DNA of 64,000 bases from Deltaproteobacteria bacterium (lineage in GTDB: Bacteria; Bdellovibrionota; FAC87; UBA2466). This document shows positions 43,566 through 52,438 of the stretch, one piece after another; the first letter of the stretch is position 1; the number at the start of each line of letters is the position of its first letter. The position numbers and the translations under genes are program-made. Under the pieces are notes generated by a model, which saw only the letters and a list, made by a program, of their open reading frames with translations, made no database searches and had not been told where the DNA came from. Where the stretch lies: contig JACPWY010000024.1 of the NCBI GenBank assembly GCA_016196825.1, positions 1 to 64,000 of the forward strand, given 5' to 3'.

Positions 43566-44498
43566 ATGGCAAAAGTGAACAACTCGGTCTATTTCACGGG
43601 GCTTTTGGTGCTCGAGGGGCTCACGCTTGTCGGCCTCTTTCTCATCTTTCGCACGCAGTCTCACCCCTTCACGGGCGGGGCTGCCGAGCTCTTGGGGAGT
43701 CATGATCCTTCGCAGAGGGTGAGGGGAGATTTGATTCCACCGCCCGATATTCTGGCCAAAGACATTACGTACAATGCGAGTTTCTTCCAGAGCAACGATC
43801 TGAAGTCCTATCTCGCCGCATTTCCGATAGCCTTTGCGCGAAGACTCACTCAATTGGGCGCGAAAGGACGGCTCCTCGACGCAGGAGCGGGCGAGGCCCT
43901 CTTCGCGGAACAGCTCGTGAGCCTCGAAAAGGACCCAAGCCCTGAGCTGACCTTCAATGACGAGCGCGAAGATCTTTTTCGACAGCTTCTGGAACGCCCG
44001 CTCATCGAAAGGCCTGTCGTTGTGGCGGTCGACGTCGAGATCAAGCGAAAAGATATCCCTCGCCACGATGGCCACCTCGAGATTCTTTCCGGAAGACTTT
44101 TCGAAGAAATTCCCATGGGGATCTTAGCGACATTTGATGTGATCGTAGACAACCAAGGGGTGCTCGCCTTTTCATCGAGTCCCGTGGACCAGACGTTGGG
44201 CCGGTATCTAGCCATCTTACGAGAAGACGGCGCCATCTTCGTTTCTCTGGGCTCAGAAGACAGCAACTACGCTGCTGCGAGCCGCGTACGTACTCCCGAT
44301 CGCGGCTCGATTAGCCTTCTCGATTGGCTCTATTCAATAGAAGGCCTCAGCATTCAAATGGGAAGCGTCGACAAAGACCACCGCGCCCTGATGATCTCCA
44401 AAGTCTCTCGCACGGTGACGTTGCCACGTCTTAAGCTGGAATCGATGAAGCCGCGGGGTTCTGAGGCGCCTGTGCGGTTTTATGTGCAGGAGCGTTGA
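43566..44498 (+). CDS. Membrane-anchored methyltransferase-like protein
   Basis: A 310-residue protein with one N-terminal membrane segment (VYFTGLLVLEGLTLVGLFLIF) and a soluble domain with a SAM-binding-like motif GRLLDAGAGEALFAEQL at about residue 100. Later VIVDNQGVLAFSSS and LGRYLAILREDGAIFVSLGS fit motifs II and III. The orientation of the domain and its substrate are unknown. Nine bases separate it from the divergent glycosyltransferase, so the two share regulatory DNA inside each other's coding regions. Confidence 0.6.
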   Translation: MAKVNNSVYFTGLLVLEGLTLVGLFLIFRTQSHPFTGGAAELLGSHDPSQRVRGDLIPPPDILAKDITYNASFFQSNDLKSYLAAFPIAFARRLTQLGAKGRLLDAGAGEALFAEQLVSLEKDPSPELTFNDEREDLFRQLLERPLIERPVVVAVDVEIKRKDIPRHDGHLEILSGRLFEEIPMGILATFDVIVDNQGVLAFSSSPVDQTLGRYLAILREDGAIFVSLGSEDSNYAAASRVRTPDRGSISLLDWLYSIEGLSIQMGSVDKDHRALMISKVSRTVTLPRLKLESMKPRGSEAPVRFYVQER

Positions 44499-44543
44499 TA
44501 TGGGATTAGTGATTTCTTTAGAATGTCGTATAAGAGACATTAT

Positions 44544-44574
44544 GTAAACTCATGCCTTTTTGATATGGGTTTAC
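44544..44574. terminator. Hairpin between convergent genes
   Basis: GTAAACTCAT (44544-44553) pairs with ATGGGTTTAC (44565-44574), with one G-T pair and an 11-base loop containing TTTTT. It lies between the ends of the genes at 44498 and 44580 and probably stops transcription from both sides. Confidence 0.5.
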
Positions 44575-44579
44575 TTTGT

Positions 44580-45794
44580 CTATCGAAGAGAGAAGAAGAC
44601 TGGGGCCTTAGCGAACCAGACGTCGGCGACTTCGCCCAAGTGGGATCCGGTTCTGTTGTGATACTTGACCTTGGCTGTCTGGAAGATTCTCGCTCTTCCG
44701 CTGTAGTCGACGGCGTTGTTTTGACTATAGTTGAGCGAGATGGATTCGATGCCTATCGATCTGAGGCGTTTCATTTCACTGTCTTGGGAGATTCCATCAG
44801 CGTTCATATCGCGCCAGGCGATGATCTTCTCGAATACCTTGTCCTGAGAGTCGATAACACCATCGTGATTTGAGTCGAAGTTCTTCAACGCTTCAAAGCC
44901 ATTGCTCTCGGTTACGCTCCCAAAGAGTTGCTTGGCTTGGGTTATTTTACCGATGCCCTTTGTGTCGAGCGCCAGGAAATAGCCAGGGGCACCCTTTTCA
45001 ACCCAGAACGTTTGCTGCCCTGGGTATAGGGGGAACTTGCTCTTGCCGCTGAATGACGGGCGCGCCTCACCCAGAAACACCATCAACGGTGACACGAATC
45101 CTCCACATTCACCAACCTCACCTGGAAGGCTGATCTCCATTAGGATCGTCTTCCCGTCCGCGCTCACCGAGTGTGTTTCGTTATAGGTCACAGGGCCATT
45201 CTGTGCCAGACCGTACCCGGTCACGTCACCCTTTGTTAGAGTCTGCGTGATGGTCACGCCTTTGATCGATAGGCCGGGAGTGCCACACATCAGATTACCG
45301 CTTGAGTCCCATTTGATCTCATTGGGGGCACGACTCACCTGAGCCTGAACGAGCTTCGATGTCGGATCCATAGTGAGTGAGGTGACGATCTGTTGCGAGT
45401 TGGCATCCACCGACAGGGGCGCTGAAGGCGGACAACCCTGCTCTGCTGTCGCGATCTGGCCGTGAACTTTCACCGCCGCAAACGGAATCGACTGTTCCGG
45501 AATATTGAAGGTGATCGGCTGGCCGAACTCCTTCACATCCAGTTTCACATGGAGCATGCCGCAACCATCCATTGGCGTTGGCACCGAACGAAGGTTCCTG
45601 CCATAACAGCTGACAGCCATCTGCACCTTGACGTTATTGCCATAAGCCACCGAGGCCGGTGCCCCGATGACAAGACCGCTGAAGTTTTCAAGGGTCCCGG
45701 GTGCCACGGCACTCGTTCCAAACACGGCGGCCGAGCCACTTGCTAAGATGGCTTGAGCCGATACCAGGAACAGGGTCACTATGTACTTTTTCAT
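44580..45794 (-). CDS. Exported protein with C-terminal EF-hand-like module
   Basis: A 404-residue exported protein (signal MKKYIVTLFLVSAQAILAS). The first 270 residues are beta-rich with several Cys and unrecognised. The C-terminal 130 residues are a calcium-binding module also found in large secreted RTX-type proteins: NGFEALKNFDSNHDGVIDSQ is the EF-hand loop, followed by a second loop WRDMNADGIS and the SIGIESISLNY strand. The same module ends the lipoprotein at 50181. It is last in a minus-strand cluster with three pilin-like genes, so it may be exported with or displayed on the same apparatus; this is inference from position. Confidence 0.75.
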   Translation of the reverse strand: MKKYIVTLFLVSAQAILASGSAAVFGTSAVAPGTLENFSGLVIGAPASVAYGNNVKVQMAVSCYGRNLRSVPTPMDGCGMLHVKLDVKEFGQPITFNIPEQSIPFAAVKVHGQIATAEQGCPPSAPLSVDANSQQIVTSLTMDPTSKLVQAQVSRAPNEIKWDSSGNLMCGTPGLSIKGVTITQTLTKGDVTGYGLAQNGPVTYNETHSVSADGKTILMEISLPGEVGECGGFVSPLMVFLGEARPSFSGKSKFPLYPGQQTFWVEKGAPGYFLALDTKGIGKITQAKQLFGSVTESNGFEALKNFDSNHDGVIDSQDKVFEKIIAWRDMNADGISQDSEMKRLRSIGIESISLNYSQNNAVDYSGRARIFQTAKVKYHNRTGSHLGEVADVWFAKAPVFFSLR

Positions 45795-45813
45795 ACGTCC
45801 TCCTAAGTCCGCC

Positions 45814-46800
45814 CTAATTTGCGTTGAACTGCTTTAAGTCGCCGCTGAACTGGTACTGGATCACAGGTGTGGCAGTTGTCTGTCGAAAAAACTCTACGCT
45901 CTGAAGGCCCGTGGCGATAAGGCTGCAGCCCTTCGTCAGCTCCACTCCCCCGCACTGAGGAAAGGTCGTGCCATTAAAAACCGCGCGCAAAAGACGCCCG
46001 GTTACACCCCGGGTGGTCCTGACCGTGTCCATCGTGTAGCGAACCGGTTGAACCGCCTTCACGAAGGCGAACGCGCCGTTGCCCGCCACATTGGGCATCG
46101 ATCGGAAAAAGGTGTCGGCCGTGTCGAATGGTTTCAGAGTAGCCGGGTGACGCTGAGGCGCAAGGCCCGTGAAGCTCGAGGCTGTGACGGCCCCACCCTT
46201 CATCACCCCAAGAAACGCCACCACCTTGGGAGGCGTGGTGGTGCCAGCCGGGCGCAAGCGCACCGGGCTATAGAACAATAGGTTTTGATTGTCCTGCGTA
46301 AGATTGAAAGCGCCGCCCCCGAGCCCCTCGAGCGTGGTCTTGAACTTTGTAGCGTTGAAAGCAAGCGTCCCTGAGACCGTGGCGGTTGGATTCGTTACGA
46401 GATCGTAGAAGGGAACCGGGTTTAAGGGTAGCGATCCAACGACCAATCGACTCACATCATCGACCATCACGAATGACTTCCCGTTCGTTGGTGTGAGAGT
46501 CATCGAGCGCTCGCAATTGGAGCAGTTTTGTTCTGGGGTGTAATCGTAGAAATTGGAGTTGGTGTCGCTAGGGACGCTTAAGAGGTCGAAAGACGAACCG
46601 CTGGCACTCAAATCATGGGAGATTAAGGCACTGCCCGCCAAATCGCTTGAAATCGCATCCAACCGCTCATTGAGACCGGCCTGGGTCTTTACACTCATCT
46701 TCATGAAGCTCGCAAAGGCCATCACGAAGAATGCGGAGATGACTGCGCCCACCGTGAGCTCGATGATCGAGATGCCCTGATTGTTTTTCCAATTCTTCAT
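45814..46800 (-). CDS. Pilin-like protein (PilW/minor pseudopilin type)
   Basis: A 328-residue protein starting MKNWKNNQGISIIELTVGAV, a type IV prepilin leader: short basic leader, Gly at the cut site, Ile next, and Glu at position 5 of the mature hydrophobic helix (ISIIELTVGAVISAFFVMAF). The rest is a soluble domain with a CSNCERS Cys pair and is divergent. By size and position it resembles PilW or GspJ/K minor pilins. It follows the PilV-like gene by 3 bases. Confidence 0.85.
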   Translation of the reverse strand: MKNWKNNQGISIIELTVGAVISAFFVMAFASFMKMSVKTQAGLNERLDAISSDLAGSALISHDLSASGSSFDLLSVPSDTNSNFYDYTPEQNCSNCERSMTLTPTNGKSFVMVDDVSRLVVGSLPLNPVPFYDLVTNPTATVSGTLAFNATKFKTTLEGLGGGAFNLTQDNQNLLFYSPVRLRPAGTTTPPKVVAFLGVMKGGAVTASSFTGLAPQRHPATLKPFDTADTFFRSMPNVAGNGAFAFVKAVQPVRYTMDTVRTTRGVTGRLLRAVFNGTTFPQCGGVELTKGCSLIATGLQSVEFFRQTTATPVIQYQFSGDLKQFNAN

Positions 46801-46803
46801 ATG

Positions 46804-47256
46804 TTAGTTGAGCGTCGCCAGAAATTGATAGTCTCTTCGGGCTCCACTATAGAGGTCCGAGCTTGTCACCCTCACCGTGATCTGAAACATCCCCGGCAAC
46901 GTGTCGACCGGCTGAATCACATAACCCATCCGTCCGGCGCAGCTCACACATTGGTCCACAGGGCCCACAAAATTCTTTGACCAGGCAAGTGGAAGATTAC
47001 TGAGAAGGTTTTCGCTCACCAGTTTGCCGTTGGGAGCCAGGGTCCCAACGGGCACATTGGTGACCTGGTAGAGCTTTGGATTCGATCGAATATTGAGGAT
47101 TAAGGTCGACACAGCTCGATCACGCGCCGAAACACTGGCGACATTGCGAATTCCGGTCGTCGTGAGCTTGCTGGAGAAGGCAAAGGCCATGACACCGATC
47201 GCTAATAGCCCCATCGCCACAAGGACCTCGAGAATAGACTGGCCACGTTGATTCAC
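46804..47256 (-). CDS. Pilin-like protein (PilV type)
   Basis: The start is GTG at 47256, sharing one base with the stop of the gene before it (TAGTG); a longer frame is rejected. The 150-residue product begins MNQRGQSILEVLVAMGLLAI, a clean prepilin cleavage site with Gly before the cut and Glu5 in the helix. A CVSCAGRM Cys pair is present. It is probably a minor pilin that primes assembly or exports a tip protein. It is coupled to its neighbours on both sides. Confidence 0.87.
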   Translation of the reverse strand: MNQRGQSILEVLVAMGLLAIGVMAFAFSSKLTTTGIRNVASVSARDRAVSTLILNIRSNPKLYQVTNVPVGTLAPNGKLVSENLLSNLPLAWSKNFVGPVDQCVSCAGRMGYVIQPVDTLPGMFQITVRVTSSDLYSGARRDYQFLATLN

Positions 47257-49781
47257 TAGATATTCCCTCCTGTCGAGAGAACCTTGACCGTGTAGCGCAT
47301 CGGATGCTTCTTGCAGGTCGTGGAGGTGCCCCCCGAGATGAGCCCGCAATCGGGATCAGTCATGGTCCAGCGAAACGGATCAGCGACCCTGAGTGCGTTG
47401 GGATTGCAAACATAGAGCTGAGCAGCGTCCTTGTCGGACAGAGCTGGGCTCCAGGCCGGCTGGTTGAGCGTGTCGCAAGAACTCCCCTGCCCCAGAATCC
47501 CGACCTGCTTAAGCTCATCGATCGCGCTCGGATTGTAGATGGAGCTCCACAGAATCCCCTGGTCGATAGCCGAACGATCGATATTGGTAGAGCCCACGAT
47601 GAATGTGCCGATAATTCGCAGTGGTTTGGCCCGGGCGGCAATTGTGAGTTTGTCGCAAACATAGAAACCGGTCACAAAGTCGGCGGTCGATGGGATCACG
47701 CACTGACCTACGTTAATCGACGACGGAGGTGAGGTCTCGGCTATCTGCGTGAAGACCTTCCAGGGGAAAAACTTGGTGGCCTGGATCGTCGCCGTGAGCT
47801 GGGCCTTATTGTAGTCGCTAGAAGACATCGTGAGAGTCGGGATGACCGCGCTGGTCGCAGGGTCTGTGATGGGGGCAAAGAGCCATGATTTTCGACTGAC
47901 CGTAGAAAAATCATAATCATAGTCCGCCACGCGACCACCACTCTGGCATTGGGTAACGAGAATACTGAAGTCGGTGCCATCAGGAATTCCTTGGGTGACA
48001 GGGACGGAACCATTGGGGTTTGCCGTGACGTAAATCCCCTGCTGAACCGTGGTCGTTGGGGTGATTTGGCTTGGCGCCGCCTTGCCATAGATGAGAGCCA
48101 CGTTGTTCGAGACCATCTGGTTGCTTGCATCCCGCAGCGAGCCGCCCGCGCCATTGGAGCCGTACTCGTAGGCCATGAGGTTAATCGTTGGGCCCACGTT
48201 GATCGAAGCGGTGCTCTCAAAGGCCACACTGACTGAAAGCTGATCGGGCTGGATATTGCCGCCAAGGACAACCGGCGAGAATCGGATGGTCAGCACAGCG
48301 GGGGTAGCGGCCAGCGCACGATCCGCCGGATCACTTGCCTCGATGCGCACTACGCTGTCGCGGGCGACTTCGGCATTCACCACGGCTGCCTGCCCGGGAA
48401 AAGGGAAATTCACGGTGACGCGGGCAATGGGTAAGCTATTCGCGGCTGAGAAGTTGGTTGCGGTTTTGATACCAGGTTGATTGAGAAAACTAACACCTGT
48501 CGAGAGCGAAAGCTGATCCTCGAAGACATTGCGGTAGGTGAGCGCGAATCGATACTGGTAGGTCGGATTATTCGCTGGCGTTGTCGCCGCTATAGCCGTC
48601 ACAACGAGAGTGGATTTCGATGAAAAGGCCAGGTCGGTCTGCATCTTGTTGCGGTCGACGCAGGCCTGCATGAGCGTTGCATCCGGCGTCGCCTCGGGGC
48701 CCGGGACCGCATTGGTTCTAAAGAGGTAGTCGAGCCCTCGATCACGGCCGATATCCTTAGCGGTCCCCTGCAGAAGGCCACCGAAGCCCGCTGTGAGTTG
48801 GCTGTAGAATTGGTCGCTCACCCCGCCGGCGGTCGAAGGTTGAGTCGCGACCAACTTGCCCTTTTGGTTTTCGAGGACCATGCCGCCGCCAAAATACAAA
48901 CTGTCACCAAACGTCGTAGCATTGTAGAGACCATCACCACCGTTCAATTTGGACGCGCTCACCACCAGGTTGCCATTGACAAAAACTGGGCTACTAAAAA
49001 TCAACCCGGACGTAGTTGCGGGAACTGCGCTTTTTTGGATGTAAGACGGCACGTAAAAGTCGCCCTGCCCTCCCGCTCCGTTTTGGGAATCCAGATGCAT
49101 GTCACCCGCGACAAAAAGTGCGAATGTGCTGACCTCACGCGGAAAGAAGCCCGCCACCGATTCTAGGTACGGATCCGACTTGCGGCCCAGCACGGAAAGG
49201 CCTCGGGCCACAAGGCTTCTGTCGAGAAGAAGGGTGGTTCGAATCTTCAGAAAGATCTCGTTTCCGTTTTGAGGCAGATTGATATTGCTCACGCGCATGA
49301 CATCAAAACGGATGGAGAGGACCTGGCCCAAGATAGGACGAATCGCAACAAAGAGAGGATGAGTCTCGGTCACCTGGGCGAGGGGCACCGTGAAACTAAA
49401 TGGATTGGCTGTCGTCCCGAGGATTGCGTCTTGGTCGTCAATCGGCCGGCCCAGACGAACGTTGAGACCGAATTGGGAATCGCTGAGTCGAGGTTGGCTA
49501 ATAAGAAGGCGCTCGGTGTTGCGTGAATCGGTGGCCCAGGTCTGGATGTTGGTCGAACACGCCGTTTGTGTGCCTTGTTCATTGAGACACCATCTCTCTC
49601 GGATAGCATGCGTCATGTAACCGACAGAGCTTGAAAGAGCGGCCTGGTAGGCCACCAGATCGGACGAGGACTTTTCAATTCTCTGATATTGCGGAAGAGC
49701 CCGCATAATGTAGGCAAGCCCCACCCCTGAGATGAAGAGCCCGGAGATGACCATGAGAGTGATATTGCCTTTTTCGTTCAT
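47256..49781 (-). CDS. Large PilX-like/pilus-associated protein
   Basis: A 841-residue protein starting at ATG 49781. The N-terminus (MNEKGNITLMVISGLFISGV) resembles PilX-type leaders, with a Gly before the helix and no GFTLIE signature. The remaining 800 residues are mostly beta-rich and unrecognised, with a Gly-rich stretch at about 290-340 and several Cys near the C-terminus. It may be the tip or adhesin component of the pilus-like apparatus encoded by the following two genes. The order large tip protein, PilV-like, PilW-like, calcium-binding protein suggests one assembly set. Confidence 0.65.
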   Translation of the reverse strand: MNEKGNITLMVISGLFISGVGLAYIMRALPQYQRIEKSSSDLVAYQAALSSSVGYMTHAIRERWCLNEQGTQTACSTNIQTWATDSRNTERLLISQPRLSDSQFGLNVRLGRPIDDQDAILGTTANPFSFTVPLAQVTETHPLFVAIRPILGQVLSIRFDVMRVSNINLPQNGNEIFLKIRTTLLLDRSLVARGLSVLGRKSDPYLESVAGFFPREVSTFALFVAGDMHLDSQNGAGGQGDFYVPSYIQKSAVPATTSGLIFSSPVFVNGNLVVSASKLNGGDGLYNATTFGDSLYFGGGMVLENQKGKLVATQPSTAGGVSDQFYSQLTAGFGGLLQGTAKDIGRDRGLDYLFRTNAVPGPEATPDATLMQACVDRNKMQTDLAFSSKSTLVVTAIAATTPANNPTYQYRFALTYRNVFEDQLSLSTGVSFLNQPGIKTATNFSAANSLPIARVTVNFPFPGQAAVVNAEVARDSVVRIEASDPADRALAATPAVLTIRFSPVVLGGNIQPDQLSVSVAFESTASINVGPTINLMAYEYGSNGAGGSLRDASNQMVSNNVALIYGKAAPSQITPTTTVQQGIYVTANPNGSVPVTQGIPDGTDFSILVTQCQSGGRVADYDYDFSTVSRKSWLFAPITDPATSAVIPTLTMSSSDYNKAQLTATIQATKFFPWKVFTQIAETSPPSSINVGQCVIPSTADFVTGFYVCDKLTIAARAKPLRIIGTFIVGSTNIDRSAIDQGILWSSIYNPSAIDELKQVGILGQGSSCDTLNQPAWSPALSDKDAAQLYVCNPNALRVADPFRWTMTDPDCGLISGGTSTTCKKHPMRYTVKVLSTGGNI

Positions 49782-50110
49782 ACTTCCTACGTACCGCCTA
49801 ACGAAAACAGCGAGGTCTATTGGTGTGGGATCACAAGATGTGGGGAATCGGGATAGGCGTACCCACTTGTCATGCAAAGCAATCGCCATGCGCGTGAAGC
49901 CTCAAAGAGTACGGGCCAGTGTCTAACTCTTGAGAATTGACAGTGGGGGCTGCCGCTAAAGGATTGATCTCTTTGACCGGAAACTGTCTGGCCCTTAGAC
50001 ACCTTGTGAAGAGACCTTCACAGTTGGCAGGAAGCCATTGATTTGAGACTACAAATAGATGCTTGACGTTATTGAGAAAGAACCGAGTGGGCGAAACTGA
50101 CCAGATGGAA
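49782..50110. other. Gene-free stretch upstream of the pilin-like operon
   Basis: About 330 bases without a credible gene. The only structure noticed is a 7-bp hairpin TGTGAAG/CTTCACA at 50005-50022. The promoter of the minus-strand pilin-like operon must lie at the 49782 end, but no convincing -35/-10 pair was found. A riboswitch was considered and not supported. Confidence 0.5.
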
Positions 50111-50159
50111 ACAAAAATAGGCCGGGCCGGTGGCTATCATGCCACCGGCCCGGCCCTAT
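50111..50159 (-). terminator. Strong intrinsic terminator after the lipoprotein operon
   Basis: A perfect 14-bp GC-rich stem, GCCGGGCCGGTGGC (50121-50134) with its complement at 50141-50154, extends by ATAGG with one bulge and has a 6-base loop. On the minus strand it is followed by TATTTTTG. It lies 22 bases past the stop codon of the lipoprotein gene at 50181. Confidence 0.9.
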
Positions 50160-50180
50160 CGGGGGTTTGGGAGAGAACGT

Positions 50181-52412
50181 TTAGTTTTCGGTCAAGGTCT
50201 GGAACCAGATATCGATGATCTGGAGGGAGTAGACCTTGCTGCCCGAGCGGCGTTTGAAGGTCGAGCGCTGCCGTGTCTGATTGCCGTACTGGTCGACCTC
50301 ATGCACCTCCACATAGTTGAGGGAGATGGACTCAACACCCGCCCGTTTGAGCGTCATCAGCTCGCCTCGATCCGTTACAGCGTTCTTGTTGCGGTCGAAC
50401 CAAAGGCGCAAGGTTGCGTAGGCCGCATCCTTTTGATCAATCACGCCGTCGTGGTTGTCATCGAACTCCTTCAGCGCCTCGAAGCCATTAGCGGCCCTCT
50501 TACCGTTTGAGAGGGTCGTGGCACTACCGAAGAGCTCGCCACCGTCATCGATCACACCATTATTGTTGCGATCGAGCACGAGGAAGGCGTTGTTCGAACC
50601 CAAGATCCACGCGGTCGGGATGGGATTCCCGGTGGCATTGAGATCGAAGATGACACCGCTTGGCGCATCGGTGAGCTTAAAGCCCTCACCGGTGAGGTCC
50701 AGAACCAGTGGACTGTATTGCTTCTCGCAGACCTCCGGATCCTCGGCCAAAGTGAAGTGCCGACCCACCCACACGTCGACAGCAAAGCTCGGCGGGATCC
50801 GGTCGAGCGCGAAACTCGGCGCATTCACCGAGAGAATGCGCACGCCAGTCTCGTCAGTACACCGGCCGTCGGCATTGCGGTCGTCGCAGACAAACGCCTT
50901 CACATAGTAGTTTTTCCAGGTGCGCGGGTACTGACTCTTCACCTGAGAGACGTTGAGCGAAAGCGTCGTCGCAAAGTGCGCATCCAGCATATCGACACCC
51001 TTCATGTCGAGACTCGCGAGCATTTGGCCTGCGGGCACCGCCACTGTCGTCGAACAGAAGAGCCCGCAGCTTTGTTTCTGATTCTTCATCAGCTCGAGCG
51101 TCATGAGAGGATGCTTGGCCTCCTCGAAGAACTCAAACTGTGGAAACGGAATCGTGCTGCGATACGCCGAGCAGACACGGCTCAAGTCCACCTTTACGTT
51201 CGGATTGTTTGTGGGCACACCCGTCGGAGTGGGCTTAGGTGTTTCCGAAGGTTTTGGCGTCACCGTAGGGGCTGGTGTCACGCTGGGTTTCGGCGTTGGA
51301 CTCACTGATGGACTCGGGGCCGGAGAATTTGTCGGAGTCGGAAGCGGAGAAGGGCTCGGCACGGCTGTCGGAGTTGGCGTCGGAATGGTGCCGCCATCCC
51401 CCGGCGTTGGTGTCGAAGCGGGCTGTGGACCATTGAACAGTTGGGTAATGGCACTGACAAGAGAACCCACGCCGCTCGCCAATGACGAGCTCACGCTGCC
51501 GTTATCTCCGGGCACCGCACCACCCGTAGAGGGTTTCGTTGCGCCGTCACCAGACGTCGAGCCAGAATTTCCGCCTGAGGCCACGGTCGTGCCGCCAGTG
51601 CCACTTCCGCCCGTGGATCCAGACCCCACACTCGTGCCGCCAGTTCCGCTCAGGCTACCACCGTCATTGCGGTTCACACCACCCGTTCCGATGGAACCAG
51701 TGTCACCCGGAGCCGCGCCACCTGTCGAGACGACGGTGGTGGAACCCGAGAAGGTGCCTCCGCTTGCCACCGATCCGTTAGTGCCCACACCGCCCGACGA
51801 AACTGTCGCGCCACCATTTCCGGTCGAGATGCCGCCGACCAATACCACGGTCCCGGTGCTGGAACTGGTACCGCTCGCGCCGCCTGAGGCCACCGTCGAG
51901 CCCACCGATCCCGCGCTTGGGATCGAACCGAGATCGCCGCCATTATTAGTATTGTTCGCAATGCTTCCAGAGTCTTGGCTGCCACCGGGCATGACTACGC
52001 TTCCGCCGGAACTCGCCGTGCCACCCGAGCCACTCGATGTTGACCCACCCGTGCTCACTATCATGGTGCCACTGGAGGAAGCCCCTGAACCCGCTGCAGC
52101 GCTTGAAGTTGACCCCGAAGCGACGGTGCCGCTAGATGAGGTCGGAGCGCCCGTGGCCGCCGATGAGCTCACGCCCGTCGAGGGCCCAGCTATCACGCCT
52201 GTGTCATTGCCGCCGCCCGCGGGGCCCGTGATAAATCCGTTGTCGGTAGAGCTGTCGCTCTTCATCGCCGTCATCTGGGGGATAACGGAGCCCGGCGCAA
52301 AAGCGCTCGTTGAGAGCGTCGCCATTTCAGCCTGGGAAGTGGCTGAACCAACTTTTTTGTCACACGCGACCAAAGACAAAAGCACACACGTAGAAACGAT
52401 AAGCGTCTTCAT
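50181..52412 (-). CDS. Large Gly/Ser-rich surface lipoprotein with EF-hand module
   Basis: A 743-residue lipoprotein: MKTLIVSTCVLLSLVACDKK, with the lipobox LVAC. Residues about 60-330 are low-complexity Gly/Ser/Thr sequence with repeated GGS, SGG and VASGG units, about 335-400 are Pro/Thr-rich (PTPTPTAVPSPSP-like), and the region from 410 is a globular domain. The C-terminal 160 residues carry the calcium-binding module: LDRNNNGVIDDGGELFGS, FDDNHDGVIDQKD, FDRNKNAV and VESISLNY. It is probably an extended surface protein whose repeats space the C-terminal domain from the membrane. It is the second gene after the vWA lipoprotein, 26 bases away. Confidence 0.8.
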   Translation of the reverse strand: MKTLIVSTCVLLSLVACDKKVGSATSQAEMATLSTSAFAPGSVIPQMTAMKSDSSTDNGFITGPAGGGNDTGVIAGPSTGVSSSAATGAPTSSSGTVASGSTSSAAAGSGASSSGTMIVSTGGSTSSGSGGTASSGGSVVMPGGSQDSGSIANNTNNGGDLGSIPSAGSVGSTVASGGASGTSSSTGTVVLVGGISTGNGGATVSSGGVGTNGSVASGGTFSGSTTVVSTGGAAPGDTGSIGTGGVNRNDGGSLSGTGGTSVGSGSTGGSGTGGTTVASGGNSGSTSGDGATKPSTGGAVPGDNGSVSSSLASGVGSLVSAITQLFNGPQPASTPTPGDGGTIPTPTPTAVPSPSPLPTPTNSPAPSPSVSPTPKPSVTPAPTVTPKPSETPKPTPTGVPTNNPNVKVDLSRVCSAYRSTIPFPQFEFFEEAKHPLMTLELMKNQKQSCGLFCSTTVAVPAGQMLASLDMKGVDMLDAHFATTLSLNVSQVKSQYPRTWKNYYVKAFVCDDRNADGRCTDETGVRILSVNAPSFALDRIPPSFAVDVWVGRHFTLAEDPEVCEKQYSPLVLDLTGEGFKLTDAPSGVIFDLNATGNPIPTAWILGSNNAFLVLDRNNNGVIDDGGELFGSATTLSNGKRAANGFEALKEFDDNHDGVIDQKDAAYATLRLWFDRNKNAVTDRGELMTLKRAGVESISLNYVEVHEVDQYGNQTRQRSTFKRRSGSKVYSLQIIDIWFQTLTEN

Positions 52413-52438
52413 GACAGCCTCCTACTTCTTTCGAAGTA

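Noticed and set aside
43560-44075. N-terminal extension of 173 codons for the glycosyltransferase at 42339
   Set aside because: It runs antisense through the methyltransferase-like gene and lacks any fold signature; the enzyme's first strand begins just after ATG 43556.
49830-50030. c-di-GMP riboswitch (GEMM) upstream of the pilin-like operon
   Set aside because: The minus strand has CACGCGCA and some nearby similarity, but the conserved GGGCAAACC and GGGACGCAAAGCC segments are absent.
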